64,000 nucleotides of DNA from Aurantiochytrium sp. KH105. Taxonomy: Eukaryota; Sar; Bigyra; Thraustochytrida; Thraustochytriidae. This document shows positions 8,708-17,905 of this stretch, in pieces. The notes under the pieces were generated by a model. The model was given only the letters and a program-made list of their open reading frames with translations. It made no database searches and had not been told where the DNA came from. Position numbers and translations under genes: made by a program. Location: NCBI GenBank assembly GCA_003116975.1, contig BGKB01000040.1, forward strand, positions 62,001-126,000, read 5' to 3'. The stretch's first letter is position 1. Every line of letters starts with the position of its first letter.

Positions 8708-9928
8708 TTAGTTGGTTTTCTTCTTCGAGGTGTCCTTCTTCGGGCGCAGGTAAGCCATGTAGAAGAAGAGGCAAAAGAGGTAGAGGTACGAGGCGTACAT
8801 GGTGACGCCAAAGATGGCGTTCGAGGAGTTGGCACCCTTGCACGAGGGCTCCGTGTTCTGGTGCTTGCTGAGCGGGTCCCAGTTGAGCTTCATGTCGAGG
8901 CGAAAGGGCTGCGGCGTGACAAAGGCCATATCGTAGCCAATGTAAAAGGTGACAGCGGTACCCACGACCATTTGCATGATCTGAATGAGTGTGATATAGA
9001 TGGCATACGAGGTTGGTCGGTAGCCAAGCGCCGTAAAGGCATAGTACGCGTACATGATGGCGTGCACCGAGGCGTTGATGGCCGCGAAAACGATGCCCGT
9101 AAGCGCAAAAGTGGCCCAGGCGTGCCAGCAAAAGAGGAGCACGGTGACGTGGTGGTACCAGTGCAGAGTAATGAGCTTGCGCTTGCGCAGCACGATAAAG
9201 AGCGTGTCAATCAGCTCTGGGATCTTGGAAAAGATAAAGGCCATCGTCCAGACGCCGGCAGGGTTGTCGATGACCCAGTCGTTGCGGGTGTCACCGCAGA
9301 GCACGTGGTGCGTGCCCTTTTCGTAGAGCATCTTGATGAGCACGGGCACGGTGCGGATCGACGCGGCGATGCTGAAGATGGCTAAGAAGGCGCTCCAGGC
9401 CGCGAGCGGCTTGCGCAGGTCAAACTCGGCGCGATCCTTCATGTAGAACTGAATGCCAAAGATAATGACGAGGTAGGCAAAGCAAAGGGCAAAGGGAACC
9501 CACATGTGCGTGCGCAGCCACACGGAGACGACCTCGGCCGTGTCAAACTTCATGGTCTCCCAGGAGAGCACAGGGAGCAGGTCGAGGCCCGAGACGACCG
9601 TGAGCGCGGCGTACACAAAAAGGTAGAGGGTGAACATTTTGGTTCCGAGCGCCTGGCGCTTGCGGCGGTCCTCCTTCTTGGCCTCAGACTCGCCCGACTT
9701 CTTCGGGCCGGTCTCGCCGATGAGTTCGTTTGTGCCGATGGTGACCACACCGCAGGCGTCGTTGATGTCCTGCGTTCCGAACTTGATGGCGCGGCGCACG
9801 ACGCCAGCGTTCATGTCCTTGATCATGTCTCCCTGCGTCTCGACCTTGGACTCGATGTGGTCGAGCCGCGACGAGATCGTGTCGAGCTTCTCGAGCACCT
9901 TGTTGAGTGCGGCATCCTGTGCGCCCAT
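8708..9928 (-). CDS. ELO-family fatty-acid elongase (3-ketoacyl-CoA synthase) 1
   Basis: A 406-residue ELO/GNS1/SUR4 protein that condenses malonyl-CoA with acyl-CoA in the ER membrane. Family motifs appear in order: KIPELIDTLFIVLRKR, the histidine box HWYHHVTVLL, the MYAYY motif, and a late TLIQIMQM segment, with about seven hydrophobic helices. The C-terminus KKKTN is Lys-rich, as ER-retention signals often are. Unusually, some 100 residues precede the first helix and begin with a predicted coiled coil (VLEKLDTISSRLDHIESKVE); most ELO proteins lack this. The ATG at 9928 was chosen because upstream codons are Arg-rich leader starting from a TTG. Chain-length and desaturation preference cannot be read from the sequence. 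Confidence 0.88.
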   Translation of the reverse strand: MGAQDAALNKVLEKLDTISSRLDHIESKVETQGDMIKDMNAGVVRRAIKFGTQDINDACGVVTIGTNELIGETGPKKSGESEAKKEDRRKRQALGTKMFTLYLFVYAALTVVSGLDLLPVLSWETMKFDTAEVVSVWLRTHMWVPFALCFAYLVIIFGIQFYMKDRAEFDLRKPLAAWSAFLAIFSIAASIRTVPVLIKMLYEKGTHHVLCGDTRNDWVIDNPAGVWTMAFIFSKIPELIDTLFIVLRKRKLITLHWYHHVTVLLFCWHAWATFALTGIVFAAINASVHAIMYAYYAFTALGYRPTSYAIYITLIQIMQMVVGTAVTFYIGYDMAFVTPQPFRLDMKLNWDPLSKHQNTEPSCKGANSSNAIFGVTMYASYLYLFCLFFYMAYLRPKKDTSKKKTN

Positions 9929-11162
9929 CCTGGCCTCGCTCTTCGCCCCTCCTCTCCTCTCCGCGCCGCGCGCGTGGGGGGGCGGGCGCCTTCCTGCCTC
10001 GCTGCCTGCCTGCTGCCTCCTCTCCGCCCGCCGTCCGTGCGCCCGTGCGTCTGCAGAGCTGCCGCTGGCCGCGCGCGCGATAGCGATCTGGCTTCGGAGG
10101 CCCAGCTTGGCAGCGCAAGCGCACAAGCCTCCTCCCCTTAATCAATCGCCTCTTTCTCCGCTGCCTTTGTCCAAGTTCTGCGAGGGAGGGCCAGGCCGGC
10201 GGCCTTCCTCGCGATCTCGCAGGGCTCCGCGCGCCGGCGCTCCTGCGCGCTCCGCCCGCCCGCCCGCCCGCCCGCCCGCTGCCGCGAGCGACGGCGCGGC
10301 GCGGCGCGGCGCGGGTCCCTGCCGCCGGGCGCGCGTGCGCGTGCGCGTGCACACGAGGGCGAGAACAAAACAGGCAGGCGGGAAGCAGGGGCGCGCCAGG
10401 CGGGCGGCCAGAGGAGACGCCGGCGGCGCGTCCCCTCGCCTACTTTGCCTTCGCTTGCGTCGCAGGCGCGGCGACGACGAGGTCAAGATCAAGCTCGAGG
10501 CCGAGCGGAGGATGAGATGAAGAGCGGCACGGACGAGGCGAGGAGGGCGAGGACGGCGATGGAGAGGAGGAGGAGGAGGAGGAGGTCGTGGAAAGAATGG
10601 GGAGAAAGGGCTGGAAGAAAGAAGTCCCAGCACGCTTGAAAAGTGAGTGGGTCGAGAGAAACGGATGAAATGCTTCCGTGGGGATGGGGATGTGCGCGGT
10701 CGTTCGTTTCATGCATTTCGCGCGGGATTTCGTCTTCCCGAAGTGGATGCAACAGCAGCAGCAACTGCAACGGAGTGGTGTGGAAGGGAGACAGGGCCCC
10801 GATTGGGAAAGGAAGAGCGTGAAGATAAAAAGAAAGAATGAATGGGTTTGTCATATCACGGCCGGTTCCTACCTAAGCTTAGTTTCATCTTCGGCCTTGG
10901 GAGAGCCGCTGTGGCGCTTTTCATTTTTTTGGGGGTGGGAGGGCAGGGGTGAGGGTTGTTAAGCGGGCTTGGCTCGGCCCGGCAGCTAGGGCCGCCAAAC
11001 TCGACTTGTCTCCTTTCCGTCTTGGAAAAGTAGACCTTGATCAAAGCTTGACTTGGCGCCTTTCGCATCTTGGAGAAAAAGGAGACCATCAAAGCTTAAG
11101 CTGTCTCCTTTTGCATCCATGGGAAAAGAGGAGACCATCAAAGCTGGCTGAGATTAGCTCCT
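9929..11162. other. GC-rich spacer with simple repeats
   Basis: Leader of ELO elongase 1, very GC-rich (CCCG runs near 10255-10280, CGTGCG runs near 10330), then purine-rich (GGA)n at about 10562-10583. Long open frames on both strands are compositional artefacts. The last part holds a separate three-unit repeat. Confidence 0.5.
11008..11149. repeat. three ~47-bp hairpin-forming tandem repeats
   Basis: Three imperfect copies begin at about 11008, 11057 and 11103. Each contains a TCTCCTTT-like segment, a short spacer, its complement (AAAAGGAGACC-like) and then ATCAAAGCT. Each unit could fold as a stem-loop. They lie 14 bp past the PP2A-B56 stop, so within its likely 3' UTR or terminator. Confidence 0.6.
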
Positions 11163-12866
11163 TCATGGAGCGCGCGGAGGCGCGGCGGCGTCCGACTGCG
11201 AGGCGCCAGCAGCCCCAGATGTAGAGGACACCGAAGCCACTGAGGCTGTCGCCGATGACGACGACGATGGAGAAGCAGCGGCGACCTGATTGCAAATTGC
11301 GTCCCAAAGCTGACTTCGTTCGACGGCTGCGTCCGCCCGTTTCTCCGAGGCAGCTTTCGATGCGCACTGCACCTCGTCATAAAACTGCTTGTCCGTGTCC
11401 TGGAAGGCCTTGAGGACATTCTGCGAGAGCGTTTGGACGTTCGAGTTCCAATGTTCGTCGGCGTTTCGCTTGAGTACGTCAAAGACCAGCGGCAAGATTT
11501 CGCGGCGGTTCTGCGTGACAAGCGTAAAGAGATAGTCGTTGTTCCAGAGCAAGAGCGTACGCTCAGCAACCTGAAAGTGTTGCGAGTCCAGACACTGCGC
11601 AATGCGGCGAAACAGGGGGACCATGATAACCCGGAACTCTTGCAGCTGAATGAGCTCAAGAATCTCCTCGAGCTCGTGCAAAAACTGGCACTGCTTTGGC
11701 GAGTTCACCTCGGGCCAGTAGCGCAAGAGTCCACGCACGACGGGTTCTGCCATTTTGTTATCCTTTTCCACGAATTGGGTCACGCAATACTCGAGCTGCT
11801 GCTGAAAGGTGGCCAGTCCCTGGACCTTGTGCAGCGGGATGAGGGAGGTGTTCAGAAAACGCTTGTGCTCCGCTTTGAGGGGAAGAGCAAACCCATTGAT
11901 GATGCTGCCGAGAATCTCGAGAAGCTCTGCAATACCATTGTGGTGATCCCCAAAGTAGATGCACCCGAGGAAGATGTTGGCGATCGCCTTGCGGATGAAG
12001 GCTCGCAGCGCCATGAATTTGCCGTAGATGCGGTGCAGGATGGTCTTGAGGTAATCGCGCTCGCGCAAGTCCTCCGAATTGAAGAGTCCTAGCAGCTGGA
12101 GCACAAAGGCGTGCGAGATATACTTTTTCGCAGGTTTGGGCTCTACGTCGCCCGAGACCACAAAGCGCAAGAGAAATTCGTATACAATCTGCAGGTGCGG
12201 CCAAGCCAGCTCCATCATGGGTTCATCCTCCTCGTCGCCCCACAAGTCGTTTCGCGGGGGCAGCGCGCGAAAGAGATTAGCGCTCACCATACTGATGATA
12301 TCCGGAAACATGTACTCGTGCACGTGCGTGTTTGGGTTGTTGAGGTAGTCGACGAGGCCCAACAAGAGAAGCCGCTTGGCCTCCTTTTCCTTGAGGTGAG
12401 TCAGCTCCTGAAAGTCAAAGGTTTCGTGGCAAAGCTTGAGGTGTCGCACAAAGAGACGGGGCTGTTCGCTGGGACTCACATCCTTCAAGGACATGGCCGA
12501 CAGCAACGTCAGCCCGGCAAAGCGGTCATCGCCTGCCGCGCCGGAGCCGTTCGCGCCCGCGCTCCCTGCGCTAGCGTGGGATCCATGTTGGCTGCTATTA
12601 CTGCGTTGATGTTGAGGTTGACTTGTGCTGCCTGAAGCAGACGAGGACGAGGAGCTTCCGGATCCTTTGCTGCCACCGGCCCCGCTGCGGTGGCCTAGTT
12701 TTGACGGACCCTGGCCTCCGCCGCCGCTGTTGTTGCCACTGTTGCCGCTGCCTCCGTTTCCGGAGGCACTGCTGCTGCTGCTGCTGCTGCTGTTTGCGGC
12801 AGCGGCCGCAGCAGCGGCCTGCCGGCTTGCCTTATTCTTGTCTTTTTTGCGAAAGCCGCCGAACAT
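11163..12866 (-). CDS. PP2A B56 (B') regulatory subunit
   Basis: A 567-residue protein. After about 120 residues of Ser/Gly/Ala-rich low complexity comes the all-helical B56 fold of HEAT-like repeats. Characteristic stretches include AWPHLQIVYEFLLRF, LFNSEDLRERDYLKTILHRI and LRYWPEVNSPKQ. B56 subunits give PP2A its substrate choice by binding LxxIxE peptides. The core is about the usual length; the C-terminal tail is a short Ala/Ser-rich segment. I start at the ATG at 12866; three further codons upstream begin with GTG. The low-complexity N-terminus is encoded by CTG/GCC-rich DNA and may be fast evolving. Confidence 0.92.
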   Translation of the reverse strand: MFGGFRKKDKNKASRQAAAAAAAANSSSSSSSSASGNGGSGNSGNNSGGGGQGPSKLGHRSGAGGSKGSGSSSSSSASGSTSQPQHQRSNSSQHGSHASAGSAGANGSGAAGDDRFAGLTLLSAMSLKDVSPSEQPRLFVRHLKLCHETFDFQELTHLKEKEAKRLLLLGLVDYLNNPNTHVHEYMFPDIISMVSANLFRALPPRNDLWGDEEDEPMMELAWPHLQIVYEFLLRFVVSGDVEPKPAKKYISHAFVLQLLGLFNSEDLRERDYLKTILHRIYGKFMALRAFIRKAIANIFLGCIYFGDHHNGIAELLEILGSIINGFALPLKAEHKRFLNTSLIPLHKVQGLATFQQQLEYCVTQFVEKDNKMAEPVVRGLLRYWPEVNSPKQCQFLHELEEILELIQLQEFRVIMVPLFRRIAQCLDSQHFQVAERTLLLWNNDYLFTLVTQNRREILPLVFDVLKRNADEHWNSNVQTLSQNVLKAFQDTDKQFYDEVQCASKAASEKRADAAVERSQLWDAICNQVAAASPSSSSSATASVASVSSTSGAAGASQSDAAAPPRAP

Positions 12867-14423
12867 TCTTACCACCCCGGCCCACCCGGCGCTGGCCTCT
12901 TCCTGCGACTGCTTGCTGATTTTGCTCGCACGATCTGCGACGCCGTGCAGGCGCCAAGTGGATCTCTATGCAAACTTGCTTTTGCTTCCTCGCTCGCTTC
13001 TTGCCAAGCAGCAAGGCAAGGCAAGGCAAGGCAAAGCAAAGCAAGGCAGGGAAAACAAGCCCAAAGGCGAGCTAGTGCGCTATCGTTCGTGTGCGCGGGT
13101 GAAAGACCAATTCCCAGCAAGTCGAGAAGGCGGCGGGCGCGCTCTCGTCAATCGCCTGACTGACTGACGACTGATTGACTGACTGACCGACCGAGCGATG
13201 AACTTGTCACTCACTACTTTTTCTCCTCACTCGCCTTGTGCGAGGAAGCCCGGCAGGTCCCTCAGCGAAAGAGAGCTCACCCACGCTTGCCCGGCTGCGA
13301 AATCTATATCGAGGCCGTGCCGTAGGCCTCGTCCAGCCAGGTCCGAGACCAGTTCAGTACCCAGGTACCGCCTCGCTCGTCACGGTCGGCTCGAGGAAAA
13401 GAAACTTGGCAGGGGGGGAGAAAGGCAGGCAGGCAGGCAGGCAGAGGCAGGGAGAAAGGGAGAAAGGGCCTCTTCCCCTCTCTCCTGCCCTCGCGCGCGC
13501 GCGAGAGGACCTGGTCTCCTCGCGCGGCTGCGACTCCCACCCGCTGCCGCGCGCAGTCTGCGGCGGCGCTGCGCGCACGAAAGAGAGCGCCGCCGTGGGC
13601 GTCCACGCACGTTTGCTCGCGCGCCCGCTCGCTTGCACGCACGCACACGAACGCGAAGAATGATAAGCCTGGCGAGGAGGATGGATGAAGATGAAGACCA
13701 AGAGCAAACCGCGCGCGACGCTTCCGCGGCTCGACGCGGCGCGGAGACGGCGGCGGGGACGGCGGCGGGGAGGGGCGTGGGCCGGCCGCCTGCCACGGGC
13801 GTCCTCGCGCGCGCGCGCTTGCTCGCTCGCTCGCTCGCTCGCTCGCACCCGCGCGGGGAGCGGCCGCAACAGATTTGAAAACTGCCTTTCTTTCTTGGCG
13901 CGCCGAGCGGCCCTTGCGCGGAAGGGTCTGCAAGTGCGCTCTCCCTGCGCGCAAGTCGCTTATAGCGCCGCCCAAGTGTCTTTAGAGCGTCTGTCTATCC
14001 ATCCGCCGCTACCTATCCGCCCGCCTGGCAAGCCAAGCCACAGCGATCTTTTGCCCTTTCCCCCAAGTGGCTTTTACACGCCTCCGCAAGTGAAGAATGC
14101 CTGCGCCACAGTGCAGCTGCGCACTGGCCACGTCTGCAGCTGCCAAAATGATACTACCGTGGAAGCAAAAATGCGTTGCGCACCTAGCCGCGAAATTGGG
14201 GTTGCGCACATTGACTCGAGCGGCAGCGAGCGGCAGAGTAAAAAGAAGCCCCCGCCGGGTCTGACTGGCGCGGCGCGAAGAGGGTTCTTTCTTTGGAGAG
14301 AGGCGAGAGGGACGCGGAGGGCGAGGCGACCTCGGCGAGGCGACCTCGTCGATCTTCCTTGCCGGGAAGGCGCCGACGGACGAGGAGAGAAAGTTAGTTG
14401 TAGCTGCCTCCTGGACGAGGAGC
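12867..14423. other. divergent spacer with simple repeats
   Basis: Spacer between divergent PP2A-B56 and SEN34 genes. It contains a GGCAA pentanucleotide run (about 13011-13050), GACT/TGAC repeats (about 13150-13195), GGCAG repeats (about 13420-13445), a CG dinucleotide run near 13495 and CTCG repeats near 13810-13850. Open frames of more than 200 codons on both strands are Arg/Ala/Pro-rich and mutually antisense; I consider them non-coding. Confidence 0.5.
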
Positions 14424-15592
14424 ATGGCACCGCAGCTGCCGCCGCCGTCGCCGCCGCTGCCGTTGCGGCCCACCACTTTCGAGGATACGGTCGCTGTCCA
14501 CGATGCAGATCTCGCGCAGGTTCTCTTCAAGCACAGACTGCTCTCCGCAGTGTACTCCAAGAGACCGCCGGATTTGAATTCGAAAAAGCGTAAACTGCAC
14601 GAAATGCGAAAACAAGTTCCCGATGTCGACGCGCTGGCGCGAAAACGAAAGTTTGACCTTGAGGGCACTGCGGAGACTTCCAATGTGGAACCAGCACGCG
14701 CGCGCGCTTTAGAGAAGCAGTCCACAGCCTTAGACCATCTGCTCGACGATGGCGCCCTCGACCGACCGAGCATGGCGATGCGCAACTACAAAGCAATTGT
14801 TGTCATGCCACTTCGCATGACACACGAGGAAGCCAGACTTGCTGCCCTCGAAGGGATCATCCATCTCCGGCGAGCATCTTCTGACAGCTCCCCGTCTCTC
14901 ACTAACGGCGCCACTGCTTCCACGGTCTGGAAGGCTGAAGCAAGACCGACACCCTCAGCGATACCAACATCGCTTGTCTTTACGTTTCCTCAAAATTCCT
15001 ATGAGCAGAGAAGTGCCTTGGTCTTTGAAGACCTCTGGCGTAAGGGCTGGATCATCACTCGAGGATCGAACTTTGGCTGCGATTTTATGATATACACGAG
15101 TACGTTTCCATCTCACAAATTGCACAGGTAAAATCACGACTGACATTTCTTTACGTTTGGCCAAAAAAAAATCTCAAAAAACAAAAAAAAGGCGATCCAG
15201 GGACCTCACATGCACGCTTCATGATCTGTATTGTTGACGAAGAAATGGAAGAGGCGGCAACGGTCAAGCTTACGTCTATCACAGCGCTCGCCACGAAAGT
15301 GCGCAAGCGCGCGCTCCTTGCACGCGTTTCTGATGACGCCTTGTCCTCTTTTCGCACGGCTACCTCTTCTTCTCCTCCTACATCTGCTTCGAAGCCATGC
15401 TGTGCTTGGACACCTGGATGCGTATCTTACACGTTGGTGGAGGGTTGTCTTTTTCGGAGATCAGATTTCATGGCTGGCCGTGCTGAAGAGGCTAATGCCA
15501 AGAAGCAAAAGAGGTCCACTTCAGGCACCAACAAGCGATCAGACGCCGACGCAGATGACGAATTGGGCGTCCGCACGAGCGTTGCAGTATAA
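14424..15592 (+). CDS. tRNA-splicing endonuclease catalytic subunit SEN34 (two exons)
   Basis: Exons 14424..15099 and 15192..15592, joined across a 92-nt intron with GTACGT donor and an A-rich AAG acceptor. Splicing fuses the first half of the C-terminal nuclease fold (FEDLWRKGWIITRG, then GCDFMIYT) with the second (DPGTSHARFMIC and KVRKRALLARV). This restores the family's Tyr-His-Lys catalytic triad: Tyr in MIYT, His in TSHAR, Lys in TKVRKR. The order and spacing fit SEN34 better than SEN2. The enzyme cuts the 3' splice site of intron-containing pre-tRNAs in the nucleus. The N-terminal ~180 residues are weakly conserved and Lys/Arg-rich. The C-terminal ~85 residues after the fold are longer than usual and Ser/Asp/Lys-rich; a further intron there cannot be excluded. 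Confidence 0.8.
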
Positions 15593-15925
15593 AGTGATAA
15601 ACTCCGCGACCTTGCGGCCAATCGATCGATCGGACGATCGAACGAACGAACAAACGAACGAACAAACGAACGAACGAAGACCGCGCACATTGTTTCTATT
15701 GTATTGAGGGTAATATCCAGCAACCATGTCAACGAGAATGAGAAGGCTTTTTAACACGGAGTCCACGAGAGAAATACATGATTTTGCGAAGGCCAATCGG
15801 CACCTAGACCCCTCCGGCTTTGATTTTTTTTTCGAATCGGTTGGTCGACCGTTCGCCCACCGGCGAGAAACGTCGATTGCCGCAGTCTTGGTCTGCAAAG
15901 TCAACTCGTTGCAAAGTTAGACCGC

Positions 15926-15955
15926 GGGCGCCCCGGGGCGCCCTATATAATATAT
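15926..15955 (+). promoter_or_regulatory. 18-bp perfect palindrome abutting a TATA box
   Basis: The sequence GGGCGCCCCGGGGCGCCC (15926-15943) equals its own reverse complement. It is followed with no gap by TATATAATATAT (15944-15955), the clearest TATA-like element in the window, about 190 bp upstream of the ATG at 16146. A dimeric-factor site plus TATA core promoter is the natural reading, but it is inferred only from position. Confidence 0.45.
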
Positions 15956-16145
15956 GGGCAGGCGGGCGCGTGAAGGGCGGAGCAGAAGGGGGAGGGCGGC
16001 GCGCCTAACGGCGGGAGCAGACGGGGATCGCAGGGGTGCGGCGGGCTCGCGGTGCCGCCGCGGGTGTACGGGCCTTGCTGCCCAGGAAAACCTGTGAGAG
16101 GGCGCGCGGTCAAGGGTAGCCTGTGCGCGTGGTTCACGCACGGGC

Positions 16146-17078
16146 TTGCGCAGGAACAGGGCCATATGGAGGCAGCTGAAGAGGCGCCGCCGCCGGTTCT
16201 GCCGTGTGGATGATATGATGCGCAGCGACCAACCTGAGTACGAAGACGCGAGGGGTTTTGTCACCCCCATTGCAGACCGCAACCAGCCAGGCTGGGCGCA
16301 CCGTCCCTCACACGGGAAGCTCTACGGCGAGAAGATCGACATGGAGCCGTGGCGAGCAACTATCCGCGAGATCTTCGAGCGAGGTATCCGAGACCAAGGC
16401 GCCAAACAGTCCGCTTCACTTATTCTCGAGAGCTTGGAGAAGCACTATCCCTTCAGGATGGACATACCGGGGGAAGCCGACATCAACACGGAGATCCAAC
16501 GTCTTTTCAGACTTCAGAAGGAGGGTCGTCCTCTCGACACTCCAGCGGGCCGAGGCATGGACAAGCGCTACGTCGCCACCCTTCGAGAAGCTATCGACCA
16601 GAATCTGACAAAGGACGAGACCCTCGACTACTTTCGGAGCAAATGGGGCGCCACTGAGGCCGCGTTGACCGCGCTCGGAGGGCCAAAGCCAAGCAAGTTC
16701 CTCCAGGACAAGACCATCATCAACAAGTGGGCACAGATGCGAAGAGCTCGGCAATCCGCTGGCCATGGGCAAGCAACGCAAAACACGCAAAGCAGCACGC
16801 AGAGCAGCACGCAAGGCAGCACGCAAGCAGAGCGTGCTCCCAAGCGGAAGCGCCACCGGCTGGACCCGCGCTACATCGCAACGCTCCAAGAAGCACTCGA
16901 GCAATCCTTGACCACGATGGATGCCCTCCACTTCTTCCGCGAAAAGTGGGGCCAGACCGAGGCAGACTGGAATGCGATGCCAGGTGACAAGCCGGCGTTG
17001 TTTCCGGAAGACAAGCAGCTCAAGACCAAGCTCGCCAACATGAAGCATGCCCTCAAGAAGCAGAGGTCGGAGGTTTGA
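16146..17078 (+). CDS. unknown protein with repeated ~65-residue modules
   Basis: A 310-residue protein without a recognised family. Two modules are clearly related: residues ~138-205 and ~238-305. Both share D-x-RY-x-ATL-x-EA, then a FR-x-KWG-x-TEA block, then KP-x2-F and DK, ending in a basic helix. A third, more diverged copy may occupy residues ~66-130 (MEPWRATIREIFERG). A Gln/Ser/Thr repeat (TQSSTQ) links modules 2 and 3. The N-terminus is strongly basic (KRRRRRF), like a nuclear signal. Conserved Trp and basic helices suggest nucleic-acid or protein binding, but this is a guess. The ATG at 16146 was kept; Met24 and Met25 are alternatives. The upstream palindrome-TATA element supports it as a real transcript. 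Confidence 0.6.
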   Translation: MRRNRAIWRQLKRRRRRFCRVDDMMRSDQPEYEDARGFVTPIADRNQPGWAHRPSHGKLYGEKIDMEPWRATIREIFERGIRDQGAKQSASLILESLEKHYPFRMDIPGEADINTEIQRLFRLQKEGRPLDTPAGRGMDKRYVATLREAIDQNLTKDETLDYFRSKWGATEAALTALGGPKPSKFLQDKTIINKWAQMRRARQSAGHGQATQNTQSSTQSSTQGSTQAERAPKRKRHRLDPRYIATLQEALEQSLTTMDALHFFREKWGQTEADWNAMPGDKPALFPEDKQLKTKLANMKHALKKQRSEV

Positions 17079-17905
17079 CGACTTGCTGACCCCAGACGTA
17101 ACGATAAACAAAGATAATTCCGATGCATTTGCGCCAATCTCACTTCTACTCCGCTCATGCGGCTCGCCCACCGGCCTTGTCGCGCCTTCTACGCCCCCGC
17201 AAGGCCCGCACGGACGCTCAGGGGCTCGCAGGTCCCGGTTCTGCCTGCTTGTTCCCTAAGATGCTTCCTGATGATTAGCTGCTGATTAGGTCTTTGCCGG
17301 GCCGAAGCAATTTTGCAGGGACACCCCGCACGCCCGCGCGCTCCCGGCCGGCGTCCTCCCCCGGGGTCGCGCGCACGCTGCCGCGGCCGCGCGCCGATCG
17401 AGGCAAAGCCGGATGGGTCTGATGCCCAGGAGGCCTTCGATTATGAGGAGACGATCACGTACTTTACTCGCGAACTCCGTGTTAATTAAATATTGACTTC
17501 TCGATAAGTGTACTTTACATTCACAGTCAAGGCTTTGCTTGCGCACGGCCTTTTGTTGCTCCATCAGGGCTCTAGCTGGCAATTCGCCAAGACGATGGAA
17601 CAAATCAAATCAAAACAACTTGAAACATCTTCAGGGACAAAATAGTTCTGTCCCCATGCGTGCAACCGCCGGTTTTTACGCTTGCGTCCAGACCTGCTTC
17701 GCATTCCATCTTCTTCTTCTTCTGCTGCTGCTTCTTCTTCTTCGCGGGCAGGTGGCAGCGCGACGCTTGCGCTCGGTCGGCTTGACGAGCTTGCCGGACG
17801 TCGCGTATTCCCGCGGCCCGGCGCTTGTGCGAGGCCGCGCAGGACCAAGGCTCGAGGTGAGACAGACTCTCTGTTCGAGGTGGGGCGGGACAAACGGGAC
17901 CCAAG
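17079..17905. other. spacer without a gene
   Basis: 3' flank of the repeat-module gene followed by the GC-rich leader of CAP-G. A CTT/CTG trinucleotide run lies at about 17708-17745. Open frames overlap antisense ones and show no protein features. Confidence 0.4.

Noticed and set aside
10138..10712. Long Arg/Ser/Pro frames in the ELO1 upstream region
   Set aside because: They are built from CCCG and GGA runs, with no conserved residues and no consistent frame.
13198..13975. Several overlapping frames of 140-226 codons on both strands
   Set aside because: All are Arg/Ala/Pro/Ser-rich, mutually antisense and full of simple repeats; they are typical leader DNA of this genome.
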